A stretch of 57,881 bases of DNA from the NCBI RefSeq assembly GCF_002532535.1, contig NZ_NQWI01000018.1, forward strand, positions 11,525 through 69,405, in the 5' to 3' direction. Below, piece after piece: positions 32,957 through 41,466 of the stretch. Source of the stretch: Candidatus Viridilinea mediisalina. GTDB lineage: Bacteria; Chloroflexota; Chloroflexia; Chloroflexales; Chloroflexaceae. Positions within the stretch are counted from its first letter, which is position 1. Each line of letters opens with the position of its first letter. A program made the position numbers and the translations under genes. The notes below the pieces were generated by a model that saw only the letters and a program-made list of their open reading frames with translations, searched no databases and had not been told where the DNA came from.

Positions 32957-35900
32957 ATGATTACGGTCTTGCATGGCTCGTGGCTGCCTGAACGCTCCGC
33001 GCTTTTTCTTTGGGGCGAGGCAGCAACACGCAGCGGGCGGCGGCGGCAGGCGAAGTTGCCGCTCCATCCGGCCCATTTGGAGGTTGCTAACCTGCGCGAG
33101 CGCGTGGCAGCATTGGGACTTGCTGTCTCCGCGTTGTCTGAAATGACCCAGGTGATCTGGTTGCCTTCGGCTGATGGTTTGCCGCTACCGCTGCGTGAGC
33201 AGCGTGAGGCTGGGGCCGATCTGCCAGCCGGTGAGGTGGCCTTGGCCCCGTGGCGTGTGCCTGGCTTGCTGTTGACGATTTCCGATGCGTTGGCGTTGCT
33301 GATGGCACTACGTGAGCAGCGGGATGTTGGTGCTGATCTGCATGCTTGGCATCTGGCTACGCTGCTCAACCTTGAGTTGGTTGCGGGTCAACACTATATC
33401 CCGGCTTTGCGCCGCGATGTCCGCAACCTTCTGGCCTATTGGCAGCCGCGCCCGCCGCCTGCGCTGGCCCAGAAGTTTGCGCTGCTGGCCCGTAGTATGC
33501 CGCCGCTCTGCCGGGCTTTGAGTGCGAATGTTGAGGATGCCCCACTGCCTCGGGGCTTGCTCGATGACTTTTTGGCCGCTGCTACCGATGCGCTGGTGCG
33601 TACATTGGCCCAAGCCGAGCCTGAGCTAACCGAACGCTTGAAGCGCTGGCAGCAGCCCAAAGCTGCGCCGGGGGCCCGCTGGTTGGCGGCGCTCTTTGGT
33701 TCAGAGCCGAGCTTGGGGCTGGAGGGCCCTGCCGCCAATGAACTCTTCCGCACCTGGCAGCAGTGGGCCGGGCAAGAGCATGTTGCCGGTGATGAGCATT
33801 TCCGCATCACGTTTCGGCTGGAAGCGCCAGAGCATGAGCAGCAAGCATGGCAGTTGAGCTACCTGCTGCAAGCCCACGACGATCCTAGTCTACTGGTGCC
33901 CGCCACCCAACTCTGGCGCGAAAAGGGCCAGTTTTTTAGCTATCTTGACCGCCGTTTTGCCCATCCGCAAGAGCGGCTGCTGCGTGGCTTGGGCTTTGCC
34001 TCGCGCCTCTGCCCACCGATTGAGCGTAGTCTGCACAGTAAAGCACCGGAACATGCCAGCCTTGATGTGCATGAAGCGTTCCAGTTTCTCAAAGAGGCAG
34101 CACCGTTGCTCGAACAGAGTGGCTTTGGGGTCTTGGTGCCCGCTTGGTGGGGAAGTAGTGGCCAACTGCGGGCGCAGATGCGCACCGGAACCAAGAAGAA
34201 GCAGAAGGGCAAGACGAAGGATAGTGAGGGACGCCTCAGTTTCCACGATCTCATCCGCTTCGATTGGGCGTTGAGCATCGGTGATGAGCCGCTCGAGCGC
34301 GCTGAGTTTGAGCGCCTCGTGGCGCTGAAGCAGCCACTCGTGCGTGTGCGTGGCCAGTGGGTCGCCCTTGATCCTACGCAGATGCAGCGGGCGATGGCGC
34401 TCTTTACCCACGGCGGCGAGATGCCGCTCTTTGAGGCGTTACGCATCGGGCTAGGCGGCAGCGATCCGACCCTGCCCGAAGGGGTGGCCTTCAGTGGAGT
34501 TGTCGCTGAGGGCCCATTGGGTGAACTGCTGAATAACCTCGCGGCTTGCCAACAGATCGAGGCCATTGCCCAACCCGACAGCTTTGTTGGCCAATTGCGG
34601 CCCTACCAACAACGCGGACTAGCCTGGCTCCATTTTATGCAGCGCATTGGCCTTGGCGCTTGTTTGGCCGACGACATGGGCTTGGGCAAGAGTCCCCAGA
34701 CGATTGCCCTGCTGCTGCACGATAATGCCCAACGCCCCAACGCTGGGCCCACGCTGCTGATCTGCCCCACCTCGGTGATGGGCAACTGGCAACGTGAATT
34801 GGCCCGCTTCGCGCCCACACTACGCGTCCTCGTGCATCAGGGTACCGAGCGCTACCGTGGGACGGCGTTGGCTGAAGCGATTGCACGCCACGATGTGATC
34901 ATCAGTAGCTACCCCTTGCTCGCCCGCGACCGTGAGGATTTGACTGCCCACACATGGCGCACGGTGGTTCTCGATGAGGCGCAGAATATCAAGAATAGCG
35001 AGACGCGCCAGGCCCAGGCGGCCCGGGCTTTGCAGGCTGAGGGGCGCGTGGCGCTGACCGGCACGCCGGTTGAGAATCGCCTCACGGAACTCTGGAGCAT
35101 CATGAGCTTTCTCAATCCCGGCTACCTGGGCGGCGAAACGGAGTTTCGGCGTAGCTTTGCGCGCCCAATTGAGCGCGCCGGTGATCCGCAGGCAGCCGAA
35201 CGCTTGCGGCGGCTCACGGCCCCCTTTGTCTTACGGCGGCTCAAGACCGACAGCACGATCATTAGCGACCTGCCGCCCAAGCATGAGATGAAGGTCTTTG
35301 TGCCACTCACCAAAGAGCAGGCGACGCTCTATCAGGCGACGGTGAGCGAGGCGCTGCAAAAGGTTGAGGAGGCCAGCGAGCTAGGCGATGAGATCAAGCG
35401 GCGCGGGCTGGTATTGGCCATGCTCACGCGGCTCAAACAGATCTGCAACCACCCGGCCAACTTCCTGCAGGATGGCTCGACGCTGTTGGGGCGCTCAGGC
35501 AAACTGAACCGCCTCGAAGAGATGTTGGAAGAGTTGCTCGCTGCGGGCGACCGAGCGCTCATCTTTACCCAATTTAGCGCAATGGGCACCATGCTCCAAA
35601 CCTACCTTCAACAGCAACTTGCCAACGACATACTCTTTCTGCATGGTGGCACCCCGGCGAAGCAGCGCGACGCGATGGTGCGCCAATTTCAAGCCCCCCA
35701 TGGCCCCAACATCTTCATCCTCTCGCTGAAAGCGGGCGGGGTTGGGCTCAATCTGACCCGCGCGAACCACGTCTTCCACTTTGACCGCTGGTGGAATCCA
35801 GCGGTTGAAGACCAAGCCACCGACCGGGCTTTTCGCATCGGCCAAACCCAGCGCGTCCAAGTCCACAAGTTTGTCTGCGGAGGCACGCTTGAGGAGCAGA

Positions 35901-36040
35901 TTGACACCATGATCGAAAGCAAACGCGCCCTAGCCGCGCAAGTGCTGGGCAGCGGCGAAAACTGGCTCACCGAGCTCAACACCAACCAACTGCGCGAACT
36001 AGTGGCCCTGCGCGACAGTGCCCTGGAAGATGGTTCATAG
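32957..36040 (+). CDS. SNF2-family DNA translocase/helicase
   Basis: This 1027-residue protein has an N-terminal SNF2-associated region (about residues 1-540) with an unusual Lys-rich insert (K-K-K-Q-K-G-K-T-K). The ATPase core has D-D-M-G-L-G-K-S (Walker A, with Ser in place of the usual Thr) and L-D-E-A-Q (Walker B). The C-terminal helicase domain includes F-T-Q-F-S, L-K-A-G-G-V-G-L-N-L and D-R-A-F-R-I-G-Q. It acts on duplex DNA, presumably in repair or chromatin remodelling. The SWIM zinc-finger gene downstream is its usual genomic partner. ATG 32957 starts the conserved region; the frame is open further up without similarity. Confidence 0.93.
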   Translation: MITVLHGSWLPERSALFLWGEAATRSGRRRQAKLPLHPAHLEVANLRERVAALGLAVSALSEMTQVIWLPSADGLPLPLREQREAGADLPAGEVALAPWRVPGLLLTISDALALLMALREQRDVGADLHAWHLATLLNLELVAGQHYIPALRRDVRNLLAYWQPRPPPALAQKFALLARSMPPLCRALSANVEDAPLPRGLLDDFLAAATDALVRTLAQAEPELTERLKRWQQPKAAPGARWLAALFGSEPSLGLEGPAANELFRTWQQWAGQEHVAGDEHFRITFRLEAPEHEQQAWQLSYLLQAHDDPSLLVPATQLWREKGQFFSYLDRRFAHPQERLLRGLGFASRLCPPIERSLHSKAPEHASLDVHEAFQFLKEAAPLLEQSGFGVLVPAWWGSSGQLRAQMRTGTKKKQKGKTKDSEGRLSFHDLIRFDWALSIGDEPLERAEFERLVALKQPLVRVRGQWVALDPTQMQRAMALFTHGGEMPLFEALRIGLGGSDPTLPEGVAFSGVVAEGPLGELLNNLAACQQIEAIAQPDSFVGQLRPYQQRGLAWLHFMQRIGLGACLADDMGLGKSPQTIALLLHDNAQRPNAGPTLLICPTSVMGNWQRELARFAPTLRVLVHQGTERYRGTALAEAIARHDVIISSYPLLARDREDLTAHTWRTVVLDEAQNIKNSETRQAQAARALQAEGRVALTGTPVENRLTELWSIMSFLNPGYLGGETEFRRSFARPIERAGDPQAAERLRRLTAPFVLRRLKTDSTIISDLPPKHEMKVFVPLTKEQATLYQATVSEALQKVEEASELGDEIKRRGLVLAMLTRLKQICNHPANFLQDGSTLLGRSGKLNRLEEMLEELLAAGDRALIFTQFSAMGTMLQTYLQQQLANDILFLHGGTPAKQRDAMVRQFQAPHGPNIFILSLKAGGVGLNLTRANHVFHFDRWWNPAVEDQATDRAFRIGQTQRVQVHKFVCGGTLEEQIDTMIESKRALAAQVLGSGENWLTELNTNQLRELVALRDSALEDGS

Positions 36041-36041
36041 C

Positions 36042-36205
36042 TACTTTACCGCTTGCAAGGACGCGAAGACGCGAAGACGCGAAGACGCGAAAACGCGAAG
36101 ACGCGAAGACGCGAAAACGCGAAGACGCGAAGTCCTCGCATCTTCGCCTCACGCATCCCCTCGCAAGATGGTAAAGCAACCTTTCGCTTTTCTGAAACCT
36201 TCTCA
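36042..36205. repeat. GACGCGA minisatellite element, copy 5
   Basis: The stretch TTTACCGCTTGCAAGGACGCG is followed by about nine GACGCGAAG/AACGCGAAG units, then CACGCATCCCCTCGCAAG, ATGGTAAAGCAACC and TTTTCTGAAACCTTC. It fills the gap between the SNF2 and SWIM genes. Confidence 0.85.
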
Positions 36206-36228
36206 TGGGAGAAGAATAGGAGCAAAGC

Positions 36229-37080
36229 ATGCCTCGACGCAAATACGATTACAGTGATCACTGGTCCTACTACGAGCGGCGTTCGCGCATACCTGCCGAC
36301 GGCATCAAGGCCAAAAACAAGCAGGGAGCCTTTGGCACATCTTGGTGGGCCAAACGCTGGATCGGGGCGCTCGAAAGCTTCGGCTATGGCAGTCGGCTTA
36401 CGCGGGGGCGCACCTATGCCCGTAGCGGTGCGGTACTCAACATTGACGTAGCGGCGGGCCAGGTGAACGCCAAAGTCCAGGGCTCGCGCTCGACGCCCTA
36501 CAAGGTAAAGCTAGAACTAGCGGTTCTCGACGCAACCCAGTGGGCGCAAGCGCTCGACGCGATTGCAGAGCAAGCCATCTTTGCCGCCAAGCTCTTAGCG
36601 GGCGAAATGCCACAAAACATCGAAGAGGCTTTTGAGATAGCGCAGGTGCCACTCTTCCCGCGCAAGGCCGACGATCTCAAAACCAACTGCTCTTGCCCCG
36701 ACTTTGCCAATCCGTGCAAACACATTGCTGCCGTCCACTACCTCTTGGGGGAGCGCTTCGACGAAGACCCCTTCCTGCTCTTTGAGCTACGAGGGCGTAC
36801 CCAAGCGCAGATCATTGCGGCCCTACGCGAACGTCGCTCCGAGGGGCAATATCTTGCGGAAGAGGCCAGCGTGCCCGCGCCGGAATCTGCGCCACCGCTG
36901 CACGAACTAGTCGCAAATTTCGACCACTTCGGCCCCGATGCAGCCCAACTCACCGCCCAGATCGCCCCGCCCGCCATCGAAGCCGCGCTCCTACGCCGCC
37001 TTGGTGAACCACCTGGCGAAATTGGCAACGAACTCCGCATGGCCTATGGTGCGATCACACGGATGGCGGTGGAGAGTTAG
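36229..37080 (+). CDS. SWIM zinc-finger protein, partner of SNF2 helicase
   Basis: The 283-residue protein starts with a region typical of SNF2-linked proteins (F-G-T-S-W-W-A-K-R-W). The SWIM motif C-x-C-x(n)-C-x-H is at about residues 145-160 (N-C-S-C-P-D-F-A-N-P-C-K-H-I), which binds zinc and probably DNA or protein. The ATG at 36229 sits after A/G-rich sequence. Its co-direction with the SNF2 gene and family habit suggest a joint complex. Confidence 0.88.
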   Translation: MPRRKYDYSDHWSYYERRSRIPADGIKAKNKQGAFGTSWWAKRWIGALESFGYGSRLTRGRTYARSGAVLNIDVAAGQVNAKVQGSRSTPYKVKLELAVLDATQWAQALDAIAEQAIFAAKLLAGEMPQNIEEAFEIAQVPLFPRKADDLKTNCSCPDFANPCKHIAAVHYLLGERFDEDPFLLFELRGRTQAQIIAALRERRSEGQYLAEEASVPAPESAPPLHELVANFDHFGPDAAQLTAQIAPPAIEAALLRRLGEPPGEIGNELRMAYGAITRMAVES

Positions 37081-37098
37081 GGAAGTGGCATCAAATAC

Positions 37099-37127
37099 TT
37101 GACAAACGACCAATCATTAGGTAAGCT
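37099..37127 (+). promoter_or_regulatory. Sigma70-type promoter of the M-box leader
   Basis: A perfect TTGACA (37099-37104) is followed after 17 bp by TAAGCT (37122-37127). Transcription would begin near 37134, shortly before the riboswitch-like leader. Confidence 0.75.
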
Positions 37128-37153
37128 AACCACGTCTGAGAACTCGTTGCGAC

Positions 37154-37313
37154 GCTCCTTCGTTAGGCGCGGCGCGCTCACGAACATAGGTCATTGCCTC
37201 GGCCCGTCGAAAGACGCTCAGGGGTATACAGCATTCCTCGGCTTAAGGGGTATGCCAAGATGACTGCGACGTTGTCGCTACGTTGTGGGCGGGCTTAAGC
37301 TCAACTAGGGGGG
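37154..37313 (+). promoter_or_regulatory. M-box (ykoK-type) magnesium riboswitch
   Basis: The stretch has the M-box landmarks in order: CTTCGTTAGGCG at the 5' side (consensus CUUCGUUAGGUG); the CGTC-GAAA-GACGC hairpin at 37205-37217; ACAGCATTCCTCGGCTTAAGG (consensus ACAG-AAUC-UCG-C-UAAGG); and GCTTAAGCTCAACTAGGGG at the 3' side, which pairs with the 5' end as in ykoK leaders. It lies between a strong promoter and an intrinsic terminator and upstream of mgtE, the classic target. High Mg2+ would be expected to favour termination. This is motif recognition by eye; a covariance search has not been run. Confidence 0.75.
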
Positions 37314-37348
37314 ATGCGTACAAGCATACCTTCATGATTGCTTGCTGC

Positions 37349-37379
37349 CGCCCCTCTGCTTGCCGCCGAGGGGCGTTTT
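37349..37379 (+). terminator. Intrinsic terminator of the M-box leader
   Basis: The stem CGCCCCTC/GAGGGGCG (37349-37356 with 37368-37375) with an 11-base loop is followed by TTTT. It lies 36 bp after the M-box, where a riboswitch expression platform belongs. Confidence 0.8.
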
Positions 37380-37389
37380 GTATGGAGCA

Positions 37390-37548
37390 TGGATTGGCAT
37401 GGACGATCATCAACCGGGTCGGCGGCGCACTGGTGCGCTGACAATCTGCACCTCTGTTGGCCCCTCCGGGAGCATCCATGCCAGCGCGTAGGCTTGGCTT
37501 GTCGCTGCATGCACCCCGGTGAGGCTTGGCCCACCGGGGTTTTCGTTT
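37390..37548 (+). ncRNA. Second structured RNA with intrinsic terminator, unassigned
   Basis: No gene fits here. TGGCATGG (37395-37402) can pair with CCATGCCA (37476-37483). GCGCAC/GTGCGC (37425-37438) forms an inner hairpin, and CAGCG (37482-37486) pairs with CGCTG (37503-37507). The 9-bp stem ACCCCGGTG/CACCGGGGT (37513-37521 with 37532-37540) is followed by TTTCGTTT. This looks like a folded leader or small RNA. It could be a second control step of the mgtE leader. I recognise no family. Confidence 0.5.
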
Positions 37549-37576
37549 CTCCTCTTGGTGCAGGTTGTCAGCCCTC

Positions 37577-37715
37577 ATACCATTTACGATTGCAGATTGC
37601 AGATTGCAGATTGTAGATTGCAGATTGCAGATTGTAGATTGCAGATTGCAGAACATGGCGTCCCAATGGGTGTTAGCGTTCTTGATCATGCGGCATGTTC
37701 AAGGGTAATTGGTAT
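37577..37715. mobile_element. MITE-like element, copy 3
   Basis: The ends are ATACCATTTAC and GTAATTGGTAT. It carries about nine AGATTGCAG/AGATTGTAG units, more than copies 1 and 2, and the same core (GAACATGGCGTCCCAATGGG ... GCGGCATGTTC). It lies between the M-box region and mgtE. Confidence 0.8.
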
Positions 37716-37810
37716 CATAGCCCGCCGATCCTCCTGACCTAAAGTGTAGACCATTGGCCCATCCCAAGCTTGATGGGTTCGCTTTGGCGTGCCTTACAAC
37801 CTGTAAGGGA

Positions 37811-37904
37811 CGGTTCGTGGCGACTTTACAGTTTTGCGAGGGCGCGAGGAGGCGATGACGCGAAGCTCACGCATCCTCGCCTCACGCATCCTCGCAAAAC
37901 TGTA
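37811..37904. repeat. GACGCGA-family element, copy 6
   Basis: GGTTCGTGGCGACTTTACAG and TTTTGCGAGGGCGCGAGG on the left pair with CCTCGCAAAACTGTAG on the right. The signature CTCACGCATCCTCGC occurs twice. AAGGAGGAG for mgtE follows directly. Bases 37716-37810 contain no gene. Confidence 0.8.
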
Positions 37905-37921
37905 GTTAAGGAGGAGACATC

Positions 37922-39274
37922 ATGACAACCTTTCCCAGCACCAACCTGCACGATGTTCAGCACTTGCTAAAGGCCCAGCGCTGGGCCGAATTGCGGGCTG
38001 TACTTGCCCAGTGGCCCGATCCAGAGCTTGCCGATCTGTTGGCTGCCCTCAATCCTGTTGAGCGCGTGCTGGTGTTTCGCCTCTTGCCCCGCTCGATTTC
38101 GAATACGGTCTTTGCCTACCTCAATCACGATGAGCAGTATGAGCTGTTGAGCCAACTGAACAACGATGAGACGCGCCAGGTTCTTGCCGATCTGAACCCT
38201 GATGACCGCACGCAGCTCTTTGAAGAATTGCCCGGTCAGGTCACCCAGAAGCTGCTCAATCTGCTTGGCCCTGAAGACCTCCGCGAGGCGCGACAGTTGC
38301 TGGGCTACCCTGAAGAGAGCGTTGGGCGGCTCATGACGCCCGATTATATTGCGATACGCCCGGATTGGACAGTGGCACAGGCACTTGAACATATTCGGAG
38401 CCGAGGTAGTGATAGCGAGACGATCAACCTCATCTATGTGACCGATGCCAACTGGCGCTTTTTGGATGCACTCGAGTTGCGCCGTTTCATCCTGGCCGAT
38501 CCGCAGCAGCCGGTTGAGGCATTGATGGACAATGCCTATGTGGTACTCTCGGCCTTTGATGACCGCGAGCGGGCGGTGAATGCGATGCGCCGCTACGATC
38601 TACCCGCCCTGCCGGTGGTTGATTCCGATGGCATCTTGGTGGGCATTGTGACCTTCGATGATCTCTTTGATGTGGCCGACGAAGAGACGACCGAGGATTT
38701 CCACAAGGGGGCTGCAGTTGCGCCGCTCCGTGGGAGTTATGTCGAAACGGGGGTTGCAGAATTGGTACGCAAGCGCGTGCCTTGGCTCTTGGCCCTTGTC
38801 TTTGTCAATATCTTTTCAGGGGCCGCCATTGCTGCCTACGAGGACACGATTGCCGCTGTGGTTGCCCTGGTCTTCTTCCTGCCGCTCCTGATTGACAGCT
38901 CGGGCAACGCGGGGTCGCAGGCCGCGACCCTCACGGTACGTGCCTTAGCCATGGGCGAAGTACGTGCCCGCGATTGGCACCGCCTCTTAAGCAAAGAGTT
39001 GATCGTCTCGCTGCTCCTTGGCCTTGCCATGGCCGCTGCCGTCGCCCTGCTCGCCTTCTTTCGGGCTGGCCCAGAGGTAGCAATGGTTGTCGCGCTCACC
39101 ATGTCGCTCGTTGTTATTGTCGGCAGCTCGATTGGCACCATCCTGCCCCTGATCCTCCAGCGCATCGGCTTCGATCCAGCCACCGCAAGCGGCCCACTGA
39201 TCACATCGCTCGCCGACATCACCGGCGTGCTGATCTACTTCTCGTTGGCCACATGGCTGCTGGGGCTTGGATGA
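37922..39274 (+). CDS. mgtE: Magnesium transporter MgtE
   Basis: The 450-residue protein has the MgtE_N helical domain (1-130, with L-L-P-R-S-I-S-N-T-V-F), two CBS domains (about 135-260, with Y-V-T-D-A-N-W-R-F and L-P-V-V-D-S-D-G), a connecting helix and five transmembrane helices. Pore motifs are D-S-S-G-N-A-G-S-Q and the conserved Asp in A-D-I-T-G-V-L-I-Y-F. The cytoplasmic domains close the channel when Mg2+ is high. The M-box 600 bp upstream suggests additional RNA-level control. The ATG follows a strong AAGGAGGAG. Confidence 0.95.
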   Translation: MTTFPSTNLHDVQHLLKAQRWAELRAVLAQWPDPELADLLAALNPVERVLVFRLLPRSISNTVFAYLNHDEQYELLSQLNNDETRQVLADLNPDDRTQLFEELPGQVTQKLLNLLGPEDLREARQLLGYPEESVGRLMTPDYIAIRPDWTVAQALEHIRSRGSDSETINLIYVTDANWRFLDALELRRFILADPQQPVEALMDNAYVVLSAFDDRERAVNAMRRYDLPALPVVDSDGILVGIVTFDDLFDVADEETTEDFHKGAAVAPLRGSYVETGVAELVRKRVPWLLALVFVNIFSGAAIAAYEDTIAAVVALVFFLPLLIDSSGNAGSQAATLTVRALAMGEVRARDWHRLLSKELIVSLLLGLAMAAAVALLAFFRAGPEVAMVVALTMSLVVIVGSSIGTILPLILQRIGFDPATASGPLITSLADITGVLIYFSLATWLLGLG

Positions 39275-39321
39275 AGGATTTGGTGTATCATGCTCCTGCT
39301 TACATTCAGCCTAGCGGCGGA

Positions 39322-39402
39322 AGTTCGGGAGCGGCAAAGCCGCCCCGAAGAACTTTTATGCGTTCGTGTTGGCGGCGCAGCCACCAACACGAACGCATAA
39401 AA
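39322..39402. terminator. Two hairpins after mgtE
   Basis: An imperfect stem (AAGTTCGGG...GAACTT, core GCGGC-AAA-GCCGC) is followed by a 19-bp perfect stem (39354-39372 with 39384-39402, T-rich on one side, A-rich on the other). They end the mgtE message and stand 20 bp before the next gene. Confidence 0.7.
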
Positions 39403-39421
39403 TGAGCAAGGAGTAGACCAG

Positions 39422-41203
39422 ATGCTCAACTTACCCTACGGGATCAGCGATTTCTACAAAATCCGCACCGAAGGCTACCACTACATTGACCGCACATCCT
39501 GCATTCCGCTAGTCGAAGCGGCTGGGATGCACCTAGTCTTCCTGCGCCCACGGCGCTTCGGCAAGAGCCTCTGGCTCTCGACGCTCGAAAACTACTACGA
39601 TGTGGCCAAAGCACCAGCCTTTGAGCAGTTGTTTGGTGATCTGGCGATTGGTCAAAATCCGACGCCGCGCCGCAACAGCTACTTCATTCTGCGCTGGGAC
39701 TTCTCGCTGGTCAGTCCGCAAGGTGAGGTTGAGCAGATTAGTCAAGCGCTGCATGCTCATATGAATACCCGCATTCAGGCTTTTGCACAGACCTACCAAG
39801 CATGGCTCAACCATCCGATTACCATCCTGCCCGAGAACGCCATTGCCTCGTTCGAGTCATTGGTGGCTGCGGTCGCAGGCACCCCGCAGCGCCTCTACCT
39901 GCTGATTGACGAGTATGACAACTTCGCCAACGAGGTACTCATGAGCCGCACGCGGGCCGGGAGCGACCGCTACGAGACGTTGCTCTATGGCGAAGGGCTG
40001 CTCAAAACGGTCTTCAAGGCGGTCAAAGGGGCGGGCAGCGGCATGGGCCTTGATCGCGTCTTCACCACCGGCGTGGCCCCGATTGTACTCAGTGATCTGA
40101 GTAGTGGCTACAATGTGGCCGAAAATATCACCATGCTGCCTGATTACACCACGTTGTGTGGCTTCACCCAGGATGAAGTGAAGACCTTGTGGGCGCAGAT
40201 AGCCGAACATTGCGGCGTGAGTGCAGCGGCCCGCGATGAGACGTTGGAACTGATGCGTACCTATTACAACGGCTATCGCTTTGATCCGCGTAGCTCTGCG
40301 TTGATCTACAATCCTACCTTAACCTTCTACTTTCTCAAAGCCTTCCAGCGCGATGGTTCACCGCCCCAGAACCTGCTCGACACCAATTTAGCGATGGATC
40401 GGGGCAAGATCGCCTACATTGCCGCCCTGCCCAACAGTGCGCCCGTGCTGGCTGCGGCACTCGATGAGGCCAACCCGCCGGTGATTGATATGCTGGCGCA
40501 GAGCTTTGGTGTGGCCGATGTGCTCGATCAGGCCAAAGACGCGACCTTTATGGTCTCGCTGCTCTACTACTTCGGTGTGCTCACCCTTGACGGCTATACC
40601 GAGATGGTGCAGTTGCGCTTTCGTGTGCCCAACTTGGTGGTACGCAGCCTCTACGCCGAACAGTTACGCACACGGGTCTTGCCAGCCCACGAGCAGCAGA
40701 CGGCCAGCGCAGCGGCCCAGGCGCTCTTCCACCGGGGCGAACTCCAACCCTTGTGTGAGTTTATCGAAACAACCTACTTCCGCGCACTCGACAACCGCGA
40801 CTACCGCTGGGCCAACGAACTCACGGTCAAGATGGCCTTCCTAACCCTCCTCTTCAACGACCGGCTCTATGTGGTCGATTCCGAACCGGCCCTCGAGCGC
40901 AGTTATGCCGATCTGACCCTGCTGGTACGCCCGGATCTGCGTAGCTCTGCGTTGCAAGACGCCCTGCTAGAGTTCAAATACCTGCCACTGAGCGAGTTGC
41001 GCCTGAGTAGCGAAGCGGCAAAAACCACGCCCCGCGAGGAGTTGGCGGCTCTACCGTTGGTACAGACCCGCCTAGCGGAAGCAACCCAGAAGGCCGAAGC
41101 GTACCGCGCCATCCTGCAGAACGTCTATGGGGCCAGCCTGCGCCTACACACCTACGCGATTGTTGCACTCGGATTTGATCGGCTTGTGTGGGTGAAGTTG
41201 TGA
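39422..41203 (+). CDS. AAA-ATPase-like/PD-(D/E)XK nuclease-like protein
   Basis: The 593-residue protein matches the AAA-ATPase_like (PF09820) plus PD-(D/E)XK_9 (PF08011) layout. The N-terminus has Y-G-I-S-D-F-Y and a P-loop-like R-P-R-R-F-G-K-S at about residues 43-50. Walker B is L-L-I-D-E-Y-D. The last 120 residues contain A-D-L-T-L-L-V and L-L-E-F-K-Y-L, the D and E-x-K of a PD-(D/E)XK site. The family is abundant, often multicopy, mobile and of unknown role; nucleic-acid defence is often proposed. It opens an accessory island running to 46.9 kb. Confidence 0.87.
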   Translation: MLNLPYGISDFYKIRTEGYHYIDRTSCIPLVEAAGMHLVFLRPRRFGKSLWLSTLENYYDVAKAPAFEQLFGDLAIGQNPTPRRNSYFILRWDFSLVSPQGEVEQISQALHAHMNTRIQAFAQTYQAWLNHPITILPENAIASFESLVAAVAGTPQRLYLLIDEYDNFANEVLMSRTRAGSDRYETLLYGEGLLKTVFKAVKGAGSGMGLDRVFTTGVAPIVLSDLSSGYNVAENITMLPDYTTLCGFTQDEVKTLWAQIAEHCGVSAAARDETLELMRTYYNGYRFDPRSSALIYNPTLTFYFLKAFQRDGSPPQNLLDTNLAMDRGKIAYIAALPNSAPVLAAALDEANPPVIDMLAQSFGVADVLDQAKDATFMVSLLYYFGVLTLDGYTEMVQLRFRVPNLVVRSLYAEQLRTRVLPAHEQQTASAAAQALFHRGELQPLCEFIETTYFRALDNRDYRWANELTVKMAFLTLLFNDRLYVVDSEPALERSYADLTLLVRPDLRSSALQDALLEFKYLPLSELRLSSEAAKTTPREELAALPLVQTRLAEATQKAEAYRAILQNVYGASLRLHTYAIVALGFDRLVWVKL

Positions 41204-41237
41204 GGAAAGAGGAGAGAGGAAATATGGAATATGGTCT

Positions 41238-41370
41238 CTATTCCCCCATCCGCTCCCGTATAGCCGCCAGATCCCGGCGCGAACTCTGCGTATTGGGATG
41301 ATCAGAGCCAAGCCGGGCTTCGCAGATCTGTAGCGCCCGGCTCATCAACCGCTCGGCAGTAACCAGATTA
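41238..41370 (-). pseudogene. TPR gene remnant downstream of the CHAT gene
   Basis: Read on the minus strand, the sequence encodes N-L-V-T-A-E-R-L-M-S-R-A-L-Q-I-C-E-A-R-L-G, then S-D-H-P-N-T-Q-S-S-R-R-D-L-A-A-I-R-E-R-M-G-E and a stop. This is a clear kinesin-light-chain-type TPR unit (A-L-x-I-x-E-x-x-L-G-x-x-H-P-x-T). No start or further repeats remain. It is the 3' end of a lost TPR gene, same strand as the CHAT gene. The rest of 41204-41466 has no recognisable content. Confidence 0.7.
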
Positions 41371-41466
41371 CCTTGAGGGAGGGCTAGAGGAGCTAGAAAA
41401 TAGGAAATAGGGGTAGGCGTCTAGCTTCTTTGCGTTCCTTTGTGTTCTTTTGCGGCAATGCACTCG

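Noticed and set aside
37243-37480. A recombinase fragment starting M-K-V-C-L-Y-A on the minus strand
   Set aside because: The similarity ends after seven residues, and the same bases are explained better by the M-box fold on the plus strand.
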